13,800 bases of DNA from Candidatus Eiseniibacteriota bacterium (GTDB lineage Bacteria; JAFGKV01): contig JALOPK010000057.1 of NCBI GenBank assembly GCA_025453925.1, forward strand, positions 1 through 13,800. The letters run 5' to 3'. Position 1 is the first letter of the stretch, and every line of letters starts with the position of its first letter. This document shows positions 1-7,388 of this stretch, piece by piece. The notes below the pieces were generated by a model. That model did not search any database. It was given only the letters and a program-made list of their open reading frames with translations, and had not been told where the DNA came from. Both the position numbers and the translations under genes were made by a program.

Positions 1-1
1 C

Positions 2-820
2 TTCGCGGTGACCAAGGGCCTGTATGGGTTTCACGTGATGTTCACGTCGAAGGACGGGCACAAGACCTCCTCGTTCAATGGCACGTCGTGCGTGACCCGG
101 GATCTGGACCGGGAACTGATCACCTGCGGCTCCGTGGATCGCCTGTTGCGCGAGTCGGTCGAGCAGACCGATCCGCAGGGCCTGTCCGGCAGGTTCGTCG
201 GCGATCTCATCCTGACGCCCGACGTCTTCGCTGACTTCCTCGGCCTCTACTTGGACACGTTCCTCCGGGACAGCGCTCTGATCGCCGGCACGTCACGGCT
301 GAAGGACAAGCTGGACCAGCAGGTATCGGCACCCTGCATCACTGTTCACGACCTTCCGCGGTCCGCCGAACTGGCCAGCAATCACTTTCTGACACCAGAC
401 GGTTTTCTGGCGCAGGACCACACCATCATCGATCGCGGCACGCTCAAGACATACCTTCTGTCGCTGTACGGCGCGCGCAAGACGGGGCTGGCCCGGGCCT
501 TGAACGTGGGAACGTCCTGCATTGTCGAGGCGGGCGACCGCGGAATCGACGATATCGTTGACGGCGTGGAACGGGGTATCATCCTGGGGCGCTTCTCCGG
601 GGGGAATCCCGGCGAGAGCGGAGACGTATCGGGCGTTGCGAAGAACAGCTACTACGTCGAGGACGGACAGGTGCGCTATCCTGTCACGGAGACGATGATC
701 TCCTCGAATCTCCTCGACCTCTTCGCCAATGCCGGGGCCGTGTCGAGCGAGCGGGTGGACTTTGGCTCAACGATTCTGCCGTGGGTACGCTGCACCGGGG
801 TGACGATCTCGGGGAAGTAG
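2..820 (+). CDS. TldD/PmbA family protein, C-terminal part (5' end outside window)
   Basis: The reading frame is open from base 2, so the gene begins left of the window and 272 residues are visible. They match the C-terminal beta-rich half of TldD/PmbA proteins: a segment of the form SAPCITVHDLP, then FLTPDGF..D.TIIDRGTLKTYLLSLYGARKTG, then a late NLLDLFANAGAVSSE...GSTILPWVRCTGVTISGK ending like the PmbA core. TldD and TldE/PmbA form a heterodimeric cytoplasmic protease that trims unfolded or modified peptides; only TldD carries the zinc HExxxH site. That region would lie upstream, so catalytic status cannot be read. NSYYVEDGQ, where TldD members usually have a Cys-containing motif, favours the PmbA/TldE side. 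The GTG at 8 is only an internal codon. The gene converges on the next one across a hairpin. Confidence 0.85.
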   Translation, partial: FAVTKGLYGFHVMFTSKDGHKTSSFNGTSCVTRDLDRELITCGSVDRLLRESVEQTDPQGLSGRFVGDLILTPDVFADFLGLYLDTFLRDSALIAGTSRLKDKLDQQVSAPCITVHDLPRSAELASNHFLTPDGFLAQDHTIIDRGTLKTYLLSLYGARKTGLARALNVGTSCIVEAGDRGIDDIVDGVERGIILGRFSGGNPGESGDVSGVAKNSYYVEDGQVRYPVTETMISSNLLDLFANAGAVSSERVDFGSTILPWVRCTGVTISGK

Positions 821-838
821 CGCCCTCCAGACAAGCGC

Positions 839-862
839 GCCGCCGGCCCGTGGGCCGGCGGC
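839..862. terminator. GC-rich hairpin between convergent genes
   Basis: A perfect 10-bp stem (GCCGCCGGCC pairing with GGCCGGCGGC) encloses a CGTG loop. It lies 18 bases after the TldD/PmbA stop and 18 bases beyond the stop of the convergent minus-strand gene. No T-tract follows on either side, so it is not a classical intrinsic terminator. Its symmetric position suggests a bidirectional transcription stop or RNA-stabilising structure. Confidence 0.5.
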
Positions 863-880
863 AGCCGTTCATCGCCGGAA

Positions 881-1447
881 CTATCGTTCGGAGGCTTCTC
901 CCGGGGTGAGTCGTGCGCCCACGGCGACTCCGCCGGTGCTCCGTTCATACTCCCCTACGGTGTTGGACTCTGTCGAGACTTGGGCGGCATTCCGGGCCTT
1001 GCCCTTGAAGTAGTAAGTGACCGCGGGGTCACCGATGCCCGCCGCGAAATCGTACTGAGTGGTCGGGGCGCTCACTGTCTGCCACACGGAACCCGTTGCG
1101 GCAAAGTACGGGCTGGTGCTGCGATAGAGATCGTAGGCAGCGGCAAGCGCGACCGGATCCCAGAGGAGCCGGGCCGTGGTGGAACTCACGAGCTGAATGG
1201 AAAGCACCATGGCCTCCAGAGGCGCCCAGCCGACGGCGTGCCAAAACCCGTGGGAGGTGCGATAGGTTGCCCCCGCCGAGGTGCCGACGGGTGAGCTCTG
1301 ACCCAACGTCCCGTTCACCGCATAGGTAGCGCCGGACGTCGGACCGCCGCCGGCACCGATGACGGACTGCTGCAGGAAGTAGGTTTGCGCATGGGCGGCT
1401 GAGGATGCCGCCACCAGCACCACCACGGCGATCGCGATTGGCCTCAT
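881..1447 (-). CDS. Small secreted protein with Gly/Ser repeat and FN3-like domain
   Basis: The 188-residue product starts with a clear signal peptide (residues 1-20, MRPIAIAVVVLVAASSAAHA, cleavage before QTY). The ATG at 1447 follows AAGGAGG at 1460-1454 with a 6-base gap, which decides the start although the frame stays open to 1642. Residues 30-70 hold two imperfect copies of a TSxGATY unit (TSGATYAVNGTLGQ and TSAGATYRTSHGFW). Short modules of this kind occur in exported proteins of several GC-rich uncultured phyla. Residues about 75-168 (SIQLVSSTTARLLWDP...AAYDLYRSTSPYF...VTYYFKGKARNAAQVSTESNTV) have the strand pattern of a fibronectin type III-like domain. No catalytic motif or sorting signal is visible. 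A surface or periplasmic structural or adhesive role is an inference. The gene stands alone, 221 bases from its neighbour. Confidence 0.75.
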   Translation of the reverse strand: MRPIAIAVVVLVAASSAAHAQTYFLQQSVIGAGGGPTSGATYAVNGTLGQSSPVGTSAGATYRTSHGFWHAVGWAPLEAMVLSIQLVSSTTARLLWDPVALAAAYDLYRSTSPYFAATGSVWQTVSAPTTQYDFAAGIGDPAVTYYFKGKARNAAQVSTESNTVGEYERSTGGVAVGARLTPGEASER

Positions 1448-1453
1448 GCTCGA

Positions 1454-1460
1454 CCTCCTT
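1454..1460 (-). promoter_or_regulatory. Shine-Dalgarno deciding the start of the secreted protein
   Basis: On the minus strand, AAGGAGG is followed by TCGAGC and then ATG. This consensus site selects the ATG at 1447, immediately before the signal peptide, over upstream in-frame starts. Confidence 0.8.
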
Positions 1461-1576
1461 GAGAAATCCGCTACGGGACGGGCCATCTCGGTCATCCAAC
1501 ACAGGAAGCTACGCCGGGCGGTTCCCGGCGCAAGTACGGGCCTTGATGCGGGCGTGCCGATACCATGCTTGCGGGT

Positions 1577-1595
1577 GCTCACAATCCGCTCACAA
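1577..1595 (-). repeat. Two 11-bp-spaced direct repeats TTGTGAGC
   Basis: On the minus strand TTGTGAGC occurs at 1595-1588 and again at 1584-1577, exactly one helical turn apart, in the 221-base gap upstream of the secreted-protein gene. Eight-base repeats with an 11-base period are the usual layout of binding sites for winged-helix response regulators. No regulator gene lies nearby, and I could not place a convincing -10 box relative to them. Confidence 0.35.
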
Positions 1596-1668
1596 AGCCC
1601 CTCGAGAAGGGATGTATGGGAGGACAACCAGAGTGTCTCCATCCAGTCATGGCGGAGACGACCGGGGA

Positions 1669-2463
1669 TCAGGGTGCGATGGCCGCCTGGAGCACCCCCG
1701 CGACGAATGAGTCATACTCGCCGCCGGCAGCCTGGTGCGCATCCCCGTCCCGGCCACAATCAGCGTCGAGGCGCACACCCTCCAACAAGAGGCGATCCCG
1801 CTCCCACACCATGTCCAACACGCAGGGTCCGGCCAACTCGAGCACCCTCTGGACGTGAAGGGAAAGCCCCGTGGTGAGGGCAGCCCGGACTTCATCGAGA
1901 CGAACGCCGCTCACCGGGCCGGAGACTGAGACACCGGTGAACACGGGGGTCGCATCCCCCTGGGCGCAGCGTTCCACGAGTATTCCCCGCGGGCCGCGCA
2001 ACATCGCGCCGGCCGCGTGCAGTTCATCCCGGTCGGCGACGAGGATGCATTCGGGAACGCCGACCCGGACCCGGGAGACCCGGAGCGGAAAGCCCAGAAC
2101 GGAAGCCCGGGGATCTCGCCCGACGTCCGTCGCCGAGTCAAGAAGAAGCCAGGGGCTCACCGGCACCCCTTCCCGCTCCAGTACCCTTCTCCAGTGCAGG
2201 GGGTGATCCAACAGCGCACGGGTGTGCAGAGGGGGAGTCGCCACAGGGAACCCCGCGTCCGACAGCGCGCACGCCAACCGAAAACCCAGGTGAGTGAACC
2301 CCTGCACGAACGCCATGTCGATGCCCTTCGGCAGAGGGGCAATCGGGCCGTCATGGTCAAGGGGTAGAACGAGAGGCGCGACCTCGTGACCAAGCGCGCG
2401 CAGGGCCGCGATGAAATGGGAGAAGTTGGCGCTCTCTGAGGGAATCATCACGGCAATGTGCAT
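1669..2463 (-). CDS. Divergent ATP-grasp / D-Ala-D-Ala ligase-like protein, catalytic residues eroded
   Basis: The 264-residue product reads as a shortened D-Ala-D-Ala ligase-type ATP-grasp protein. It has an N-terminal Rossmann-like pre-domain (MHIAVMIPSES...LRALGHEVAPLVLP...DMAFVQGFTHLG), then ALLDHPLHWRRVLEREGVPVSPW (residues 84-105), where Ddl has its MDK...L...G(I/L)PTP segment, then GFPLRVSRVRVGV and ILVERCAQGD, and VLDMVWERDRLLLEGVRLDADCG at the end. Family hallmarks are missing. The KP lysine of the ATP site is Arg128-Val, EGSS is absent, and the Mg-binding Glu-x-Asn of the terminal LEVN motif reads LEGV. Ddl is usually about 300-310 residues. It may be a pseudoenzyme or use an unusual substrate. 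The ATG at 2463 has GGAG 5 bases upstream; the frame stays open to 2871 but that extension runs antisense into mfd. It is divergent from mfd with about 199 bases between them. Confidence 0.6.
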   Translation of the reverse strand: MHIAVMIPSESANFSHFIAALRALGHEVAPLVLPLDHDGPIAPLPKGIDMAFVQGFTHLGFRLACALSDAGFPVATPPLHTRALLDHPLHWRRVLEREGVPVSPWLLLDSATDVGRDPRASVLGFPLRVSRVRVGVPECILVADRDELHAAGAMLRGPRGILVERCAQGDATPVFTGVSVSGPVSGVRLDEVRAALTTGLSLHVQRVLELAGPCVLDMVWERDRLLLEGVRLDADCGRDGDAHQAAGGEYDSFVAGVLQAAIAP

Positions 2464-2662
2464 GGGATCTCCGGCGTCTCGAGTGCCCTCACCCGGCGCA
2501 GACGAGTGTGATCCGGAGAGCATAGGTTGCGCGGCGGCCTTTGGCAACCTCGCCCGGATGCCCTCGATTTGGACCTCCATCTTGCCCGGACTCCGTCGAT
2601 AGGTTACTTCCGGCCCTGGCCCCGTGCGGGGCACGACCAACCCTCTCCACGAGCACGCGGCA
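2464..2662. promoter_or_regulatory. Divergent promoter region between the ATP-grasp-like gene and mfd
   Basis: These 199 non-coding bases must hold the promoters of both divergent genes. Visible elements are an inverted repeat with arms AGGTTGC (2524-2530) and GCAACCT (2544-2550), and a direct repeat ATAGGTT at 2522-2528 and 2599-2605. A small hairpin GCCCC-GTGC-GGGGC (2619-2632) covers the alternative GTG start of mfd. I could not define a well-spaced -35/-10 pair on either strand. Confidence 0.45.
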
Positions 2663-5600
2663 ATGAAAGCACCACCACATCCCCCGGTAGCGACAAGCCC
2701 GCTGGAGGAGCTTTCGGCCCGGATCGCCAGCAATCCCACAATCCGCGGGGTGTTCAGCGATCTATCCCGGCACATCCGTGTGCCCCATCCCGGGATCGTC
2801 GCCGGCTCCGCTAAGGCCCTCCTCATTGCCGGGCTATCGCGTGCTCTGGAGACCCCGCTCGTGGTGGTCACCTCGACCGCCGCACGGGCGCGGTGGATCC
2901 TGGATGACCTTCGCGTCGCGGAGTGCCGGCAACCGCTCTTCGAGTTCCCGGACAGCGAGGTTCTGCCCTACGAGGAAAGCAGCCCTGACTCGGATGTGAC
3001 TTCGCAGCGGATGGCGGCACTGGCGGCGATCCGTTCCGGACTCCCCTGCATCGTCGTCACCACCGCAACCTCGTTGCTGTGCTACGTTCCCCGGCCCGCG
3101 GAGGCCCCGGCCGCGGCGGGTCCGCTGGTCGAGGGCGCCCAGGTCGGGTTCACCCTTGTGGTGCATGCGCTGCTCCAGTCGGGATTCACCAGGACCGCTC
3201 TGGTGGAGGAGATGGGCCAGTTCAGCGTGCGCGGCGGGATCATCGACGTGTTTCCCCCCGGGGTCGAAGATCCCCTTCGAATCGAGTTCGACGGTGATAC
3301 CGTGGCGTCGCTTCGCTCGTTCTCCTCGCAGACGCAACGATCCATCGAGGTCGTGCATCGGGTAGACCTCGTGCCCCGGGATGAACTCGTCTCGGTGAAC
3401 CCCGCGTCATGGGACCACGATCCAGAGCCGCCCTTCCTGCGGCGGGCGCGCGAGCTGGGAGTCAGCGAGGAGCAGGTGGACCGCATGCTCCTCGTGCTGC
3501 AGCAGGATCCCCTCCACCCGTGCCGGCGTTGGCTCTACCCCCTCTTCGGCATCGAGCCGGTGTCGTTCCTGGATCTCCTGCCCCGGGGGACTCTGTGCAT
3601 CGTGGACGATTTCGACGGAGCCACCGGCGAACTAGACCGCGCCCATGCGGAAGTCCATGAGCAGCACGCACGCAGGCTGAAGTTGGGCACGCTCCTGCCC
3701 GTGCTGGCGCCTGACGTGCTCTTCTCGGAACCGGCCCGGCTGGCGGCGCGGTTCGCCGCGGAGGCCTCGCTCATCTTCCGTTTCGTCGACGACGAGGGTC
3801 CTCTCAGGATACAACATGCGGAGGCGATCGGCGGCAGCATCCCGGTGCTCAAGGAACGGCTCGAGGCTCTGACGCGCGACGGATATGACATCTGGGTGTC
3901 GTGCGAGAACGAGGGGCAGCGTGAGCGACTCGAAGAGCTTGTCGGATCTCCCGCGCACGTGCGGATCTGGGCAGGCGGCCTCAGGCACGGCTTTCTCTGG
4001 GCCGAAGAGCGCATCGCCCTCTTCACCGACCAGGACATCTTCGAGCGGTATGCCCGGCGGCGGCGCACCAGGCGCCACCACGCGGGGTTTTCCCCGTCGC
4101 GGGTGCTTGAGCTGAACCCCGGCGACATCGTCGTGCATGCGTTCCACGGGGTCGGACGATTCGAGGGACTCGCGCGCATCACCGTGATGAACCGCGAACA
4201 GGAGGTGCTGACCCTCTCCTATCGCGGCGGCGACAGGCTTCACGTGCCGGTCGAGCAGTCTAATCTCGTCGACCGCTACCTTGGTCCCGACGCCCGTGCA
4301 CCCGCGTTGGATTCCCTCGGCGGCGTTCGCTGGAAGCACACCAAGACGCGGGTCCGCAAGGCGGTCCAGGATCTCGCTCAGGATCTCCTCCGCCTCTACG
4401 CCGCGCGACAGGCCGTTCCCGGCTTCGCCTTCCCCGAAGGCAGCCACTGGGAGGACGAAGTGGCCGCAAGCTTCCCCTTCCAGGAGACGCCCGACCAACT
4501 CACCGCATGGAGCGAGATCAACGCGGACATGGCGTCGCCTCGGCCCATGGATAGGCTCATCTGCGGAGACGTCGGGTACGGAAAGACCGAGCTGGCAGTC
4601 CGTGCGGCGTTCAAGGCGGTGCTGGCCGGCAAGCAGGTGGCGGTGCTGGTGCCCACCACCATCCTCGCTGAGCAACACCTCAACACCTTCCGCGAACGCC
4701 TTGCCGAGTACCCCGTGCAGATCGAGATGCTCTCCCGGTTCCGTTCCCGCCAGGAGCAGAAGGAGGTCGTGCGCAGACTCGCCGAGGGTTCCATGGACAT
4801 CGTGATCGGCACCCACCGCCTCCTCCAGCGCGACATCGGATTCAAGGACCTTGGGCTCGTGGTCATTGATGAAGAGCAGCGGTTCGGCGTCGCGCACAAG
4901 GAGCGCCTCAAGCAGCTGCGGACTCAGGTCGAGGTGCTCACCATGACCGCAACCCCGATTCCCCGCACGCTCTACCTCGCGCTGGCGGGAGCACGGGACA
5001 TGAGCGTCGTGAACACGCCGCCTCAGGGCAGGGTTCCCCACAAGACCATCGTGTCGGCCTTCGACGAAGGGCTCATCATCGAGGGGATCCTCCGGGAGCT
5101 GGGGCGCGGCGGGCAGGTCTATTTCGTGCACAACCGGGTGGAATCGATCCTCGCCATGACCGCATTGCTGCGCAAGTTGCTGCCCCAGGTCAGGTTCGAG
5201 ATCGCCCATGGCCAGATGAGCGAGCGAACCCTCGAGGATGTGATGCATGCCTTCATCGGTCGCAAGATCGACGTGCTCGTATGCACCATGATCATCGAGT
5301 CGGGGCTCGACATTCCCGGTGTCGACACCATCATGATCAACCGGGCGGACCGTTTCGGCCTCGCCCAGTTGTATCAGTTACGCGGACGGGTCGGACGCGG
5401 CACCCGGCAGGCATACGCATACCTGATGGTTCCCCCCTTCCGAACCCTCACGCCCCAGGCCCGCCGCCGGCTCGAGGCAATGAAGCAGTTCTCGGAGCTC
5501 GGCTCGGGTCTGCGGCTTTCGCTGCTCGATCTGGAGATTCGCGGCGTGGGCAACATCCTCGGCCGTGACCAGCACGGACACGTGGCGGAGGTGGGGTTCC

Positions 5601-6106
5601 ACCTCTACTGCAGCATGCTCGAGGAGGAGGTGCGTCGGCTCAAAGGCGAGGAGATTCCTCCGCGATACGAACTGACCGTGCAGACCGTCCCGCCGGTCGC
5701 CCTTCCCGAATCGTATGTGCCTGATGAGACCATGCGCCTGGAGATCTACCGCCGCCTTGGCCGGGCCGACTCGGCGGAGGCGGTGCGCGGAGTGCGCGAG
5801 GAACTGATTGACCGGTTTGGAGGTTGTCCGGGGCAGGTGGAACGGTTGCTCAAAGCGGTACGGTTGAAGATCTTGCTGCAGGCTCACCCGATCCAGTCCG
5901 TCCAGTGGAGCGAAGGCGACCTGGCCATCGTCCTCGACCCGGCCGCGACTCCGCCCGCGTTGCTGGTGCATGCCGCCGCTTCTTGCGGCGGGATTTGGCG
6001 CACGGATCGACGGGGCGCAACCGCCCTGCATTGTTCGCTGGGCCGCCCGACGCCGTCGGGTGCGGAACTGGATCCGGTGCTCGATGCACTGGAGAAAGGA
6101 GCATGA
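2663..6106 (+). CDS. mfd: Transcription-repair coupling factor Mfd
   Basis: The product is 1147 residues, close to E. coli Mfd (1148). Mfd is a DNA translocase that pushes stalled RNA polymerase off damaged template and recruits UvrA for excision repair. In order: a UvrB-homology module (residues about 20-330, with FEFPDSEVLPYEESSPDSD and MGQFSVRGGIIDVFPPG), the RNA-polymerase-interacting domain (about 480-550, LNPGDIVVHAFHGVGRFEGL), and a RecG-like helicase core. The core has Walker A GDVGYGKTE near 635, VIDEEQRFGV at about 734, TMTATPIPRTL, and QLRGRVGRG near 907. The TRCF C-terminal domain starts near 1024 (MRLEIYRRL). All key motifs are intact. The ATG at 2663 is preferred because it gives the usual length; an in-frame GTG at 2624 would add 13 residues, and neither has a strong ribosome site. 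It is the first gene of the five-gene plus-strand run. Confidence 0.95.
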   Translation: MKAPPHPPVATSPLEELSARIASNPTIRGVFSDLSRHIRVPHPGIVAGSAKALLIAGLSRALETPLVVVTSTAARARWILDDLRVAECRQPLFEFPDSEVLPYEESSPDSDVTSQRMAALAAIRSGLPCIVVTTATSLLCYVPRPAEAPAAAGPLVEGAQVGFTLVVHALLQSGFTRTALVEEMGQFSVRGGIIDVFPPGVEDPLRIEFDGDTVASLRSFSSQTQRSIEVVHRVDLVPRDELVSVNPASWDHDPEPPFLRRARELGVSEEQVDRMLLVLQQDPLHPCRRWLYPLFGIEPVSFLDLLPRGTLCIVDDFDGATGELDRAHAEVHEQHARRLKLGTLLPVLAPDVLFSEPARLAARFAAEASLIFRFVDDEGPLRIQHAEAIGGSIPVLKERLEALTRDGYDIWVSCENEGQRERLEELVGSPAHVRIWAGGLRHGFLWAEERIALFTDQDIFERYARRRRTRRHHAGFSPSRVLELNPGDIVVHAFHGVGRFEGLARITVMNREQEVLTLSYRGGDRLHVPVEQSNLVDRYLGPDARAPALDSLGGVRWKHTKTRVRKAVQDLAQDLLRLYAARQAVPGFAFPEGSHWEDEVAASFPFQETPDQLTAWSEINADMASPRPMDRLICGDVGYGKTELAVRAAFKAVLAGKQVAVLVPTTILAEQHLNTFRERLAEYPVQIEMLSRFRSRQEQKEVVRRLAEGSMDIVIGTHRLLQRDIGFKDLGLVVIDEEQRFGVAHKERLKQLRTQVEVLTMTATPIPRTLYLALAGARDMSVVNTPPQGRVPHKTIVSAFDEGLIIEGILRELGRGGQVYFVHNRVESILAMTALLRKLLPQVRFEIAHGQMSERTLEDVMHAFIGRKIDVLVCTMIIESGLDIPGVDTIMINRADRFGLAQLYQLRGRVGRGTRQAYAYLMVPPFRTLTPQARRRLEAMKQFSELGSGLRLSLLDLEIRGVGNILGRDQHGHVAEVGFHLYCSMLEEEVRRLKGEEIPPRYELTVQTVPPVALPESYVPDETMRLEIYRRLGRADSAEAVRGVREELIDRFGGCPGQVERLLKAVRLKILLQAHPIQSVQWSEGDLAIVLDPAATPPALLVHAAASCGGIWRTDRRGATALHCSLGRPTPSGAELDPVLDALEKGA
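6095..6101 (+). promoter_or_regulatory. Shine-Dalgarno inside the mfd 3' end
   Basis: AAAGGAG sits in the last codons of mfd and is 6 bases from the GTG at 6108. It supports that GTG as the start of the SurA-like gene and implies translational coupling to mfd. Confidence 0.65.
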
Positions 6107-6107
6107 T

Positions 6108-7388
6108 GTGATAAGTGTGATACTCTCTCTCTCCCTCCTGGCAGCGACTCCTGAGGACTCGACCCTGGGATCGCGGGTCGAGGGCATCGCCGCGGTGGTG
6201 GGAGGAGAACTGATTCTCCGCAGTGATCTCGACGGTCTCGTGGAGTATGAGATACAGCAGCGGAAGCTGGCATCCCCCGATGACAGCACCCTGGCGCGCC
6301 TGAGAGGCGAGATGCTGAACCAGCTCATCGACGACCGGCTATTGCTCAACCATGCGCGCCAGGAGACCCTCACGGCCACGTCTGACGAGATCGAGGCCAC
6401 CCTTCAGGAGCGTGTCGAACAGATACGATCACGTTTCCCCTCCGAGTCGTCGTTCATGGCCCAGTTGGAGGCTGAAGGTCTCGACATGCCGCGCTTCCGC
6501 GAGCTCCAGCGGCGGGTGGTGGAGGAACAGCTCCTCAAGGCCAAGCTCCAGGAACAGCTGCGCAGCGAGTGGAGGATTCAGGTGAGCGAATCGGAGGTGC
6601 GCCGTTTCTGCGACGAGCGCGCCGACGAAATCCCTGACACCCCGGAACGGGTCGAACTGCAGCACATCCTGCTCAAGCCCGGCCCGGCGCCCGCGGTCCG
6701 TGCCGCGCAGGACTCGCTTCTGGCAAGCCTCAAGGCCCGGTTGGCGGCCGGAGAGTCATTCGACGCGCTGGCCCGGGAGTACTCGGAGGACGCCAGCGCG
6801 TCACTGGGCGGCGACCTCGGCTACTTCGCCCGCGGATCCATGGTGCCCGAGTTCGAGACGGCGCTGGAGCGCATGCAGCCGGGAGAGGTGTCCGGCGTGG
6901 TCGAGACCCGATTCGGCCTTCATCTGATCCAACTGGTCCAACGGGACGATGGTGGTTTCAAGGCGCGCCATATCATTAGGCTCCTGCCTCAGACGGCGGA
7001 TGCCGAAGCAATGGATCCGGTGATCAACGAGATCTACGCGAAGAGCGCGACCATGAGCTTCGGCGAGCTGGTTGCCCTGTATTCCGCTGATGCCGACACG
7101 AAGAACGGCGAGGGGCGACTGGGCACAGTGGCCCCGTCAACGCTGGGAACTGCCCCCTTGGGTGCCCTGCTGGACACACTCCCCGAACGCACCCTCTCCG
7201 CGCCGCTCACCGACGAGGCGGGCGTGCACATCTACCGGATCGAACGGCGGCTGCCCGCGGGAAAGCCGGCCTGCGAGGAAATCGCAGCAGGCATTCGTGA
7301 CCTGCTCATGGCCGAGAAGCTGGAAGCCAAGCTGGCGGGTCTGCTCGCAGACCTGCGTCGCGAGACGTACATCGAGGTAAACGAGTGA
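6108..7388 (+). CDS. SurA-like periplasmic chaperone / peptidyl-prolyl isomerase
   Basis: The 426-residue product matches SurA in length (E. coli 428) and layout. It has a short hydrophobic leader (residues 1-14), a SurA N-terminal helical domain (about 24-165, beginning VEGIAAVVGGELILRSDLD), and a canonical parvulin domain (about 181-280). The latter shows VELQHILLKP, SEDASASLGGDLGYFARGSMVPEFE and VSGVVETRFGLHLIQL. A second, degenerate parvulin domain (about 284-381, FKARHIIRLL, GRLGTV, EAGVHIYRIERR) and a closing helix follow. SurA escorts outer-membrane proteins through the periplasm, so an outer membrane is implied. The GTG start lies one base past the mfd stop with AAAGGAG in place. The leader then has no basic residue; starting at an in-frame ATG at 6084, inside mfd, would give MHWRKEHDVISVIL, a better signal peptide but without a good ribosome site. 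The stop overlaps the next start (GTGA). Confidence 0.85.
   Translation: MISVILSLSLLAATPEDSTLGSRVEGIAAVVGGELILRSDLDGLVEYEIQQRKLASPDDSTLARLRGEMLNQLIDDRLLLNHARQETLTATSDEIEATLQERVEQIRSRFPSESSFMAQLEAEGLDMPRFRELQRRVVEEQLLKAKLQEQLRSEWRIQVSESEVRRFCDERADEIPDTPERVELQHILLKPGPAPAVRAAQDSLLASLKARLAAGESFDALAREYSEDASASLGGDLGYFARGSMVPEFETALERMQPGEVSGVVETRFGLHLIQLVQRDDGGFKARHIIRLLPQTADAEAMDPVINEIYAKSATMSFGELVALYSADADTKNGEGRLGTVAPSTLGTAPLGALLDTLPERTLSAPLTDEAGVHIYRIERRLPAGKPACEEIAAGIRDLLMAEKLEAKLAGLLADLRRETYIEVNE

Noticed and set aside
1584-1595. Twelve-base identity of TTGTGAGCGGAT to the left half of the E. coli lac operator
   Set aside because: The right half does not follow the lac palindrome, and no LacI-type gene or sugar gene is nearby. 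The direct-repeat reading explains it better.
2464-2871. N-terminal extension of the ATP-grasp-like protein to 2871
   Set aside because: It would run antisense into mfd, and the residues before MHIAVMIP do not resemble the family. The ATG at 2463 has GGAG upstream.
3632-5248. Long open frame (538 codons) on the minus strand
   Set aside because: It is antisense to the conserved helicase core of mfd; its length follows from the GC-rich codon pattern of the sense gene, and the translation shows no recognisable domain.
5378-6400. 340-codon open frame on the minus strand
   Set aside because: It is antisense to the mfd 3' end and the SurA-like start; its sequence is Arg/Ser-rich shadow translation.
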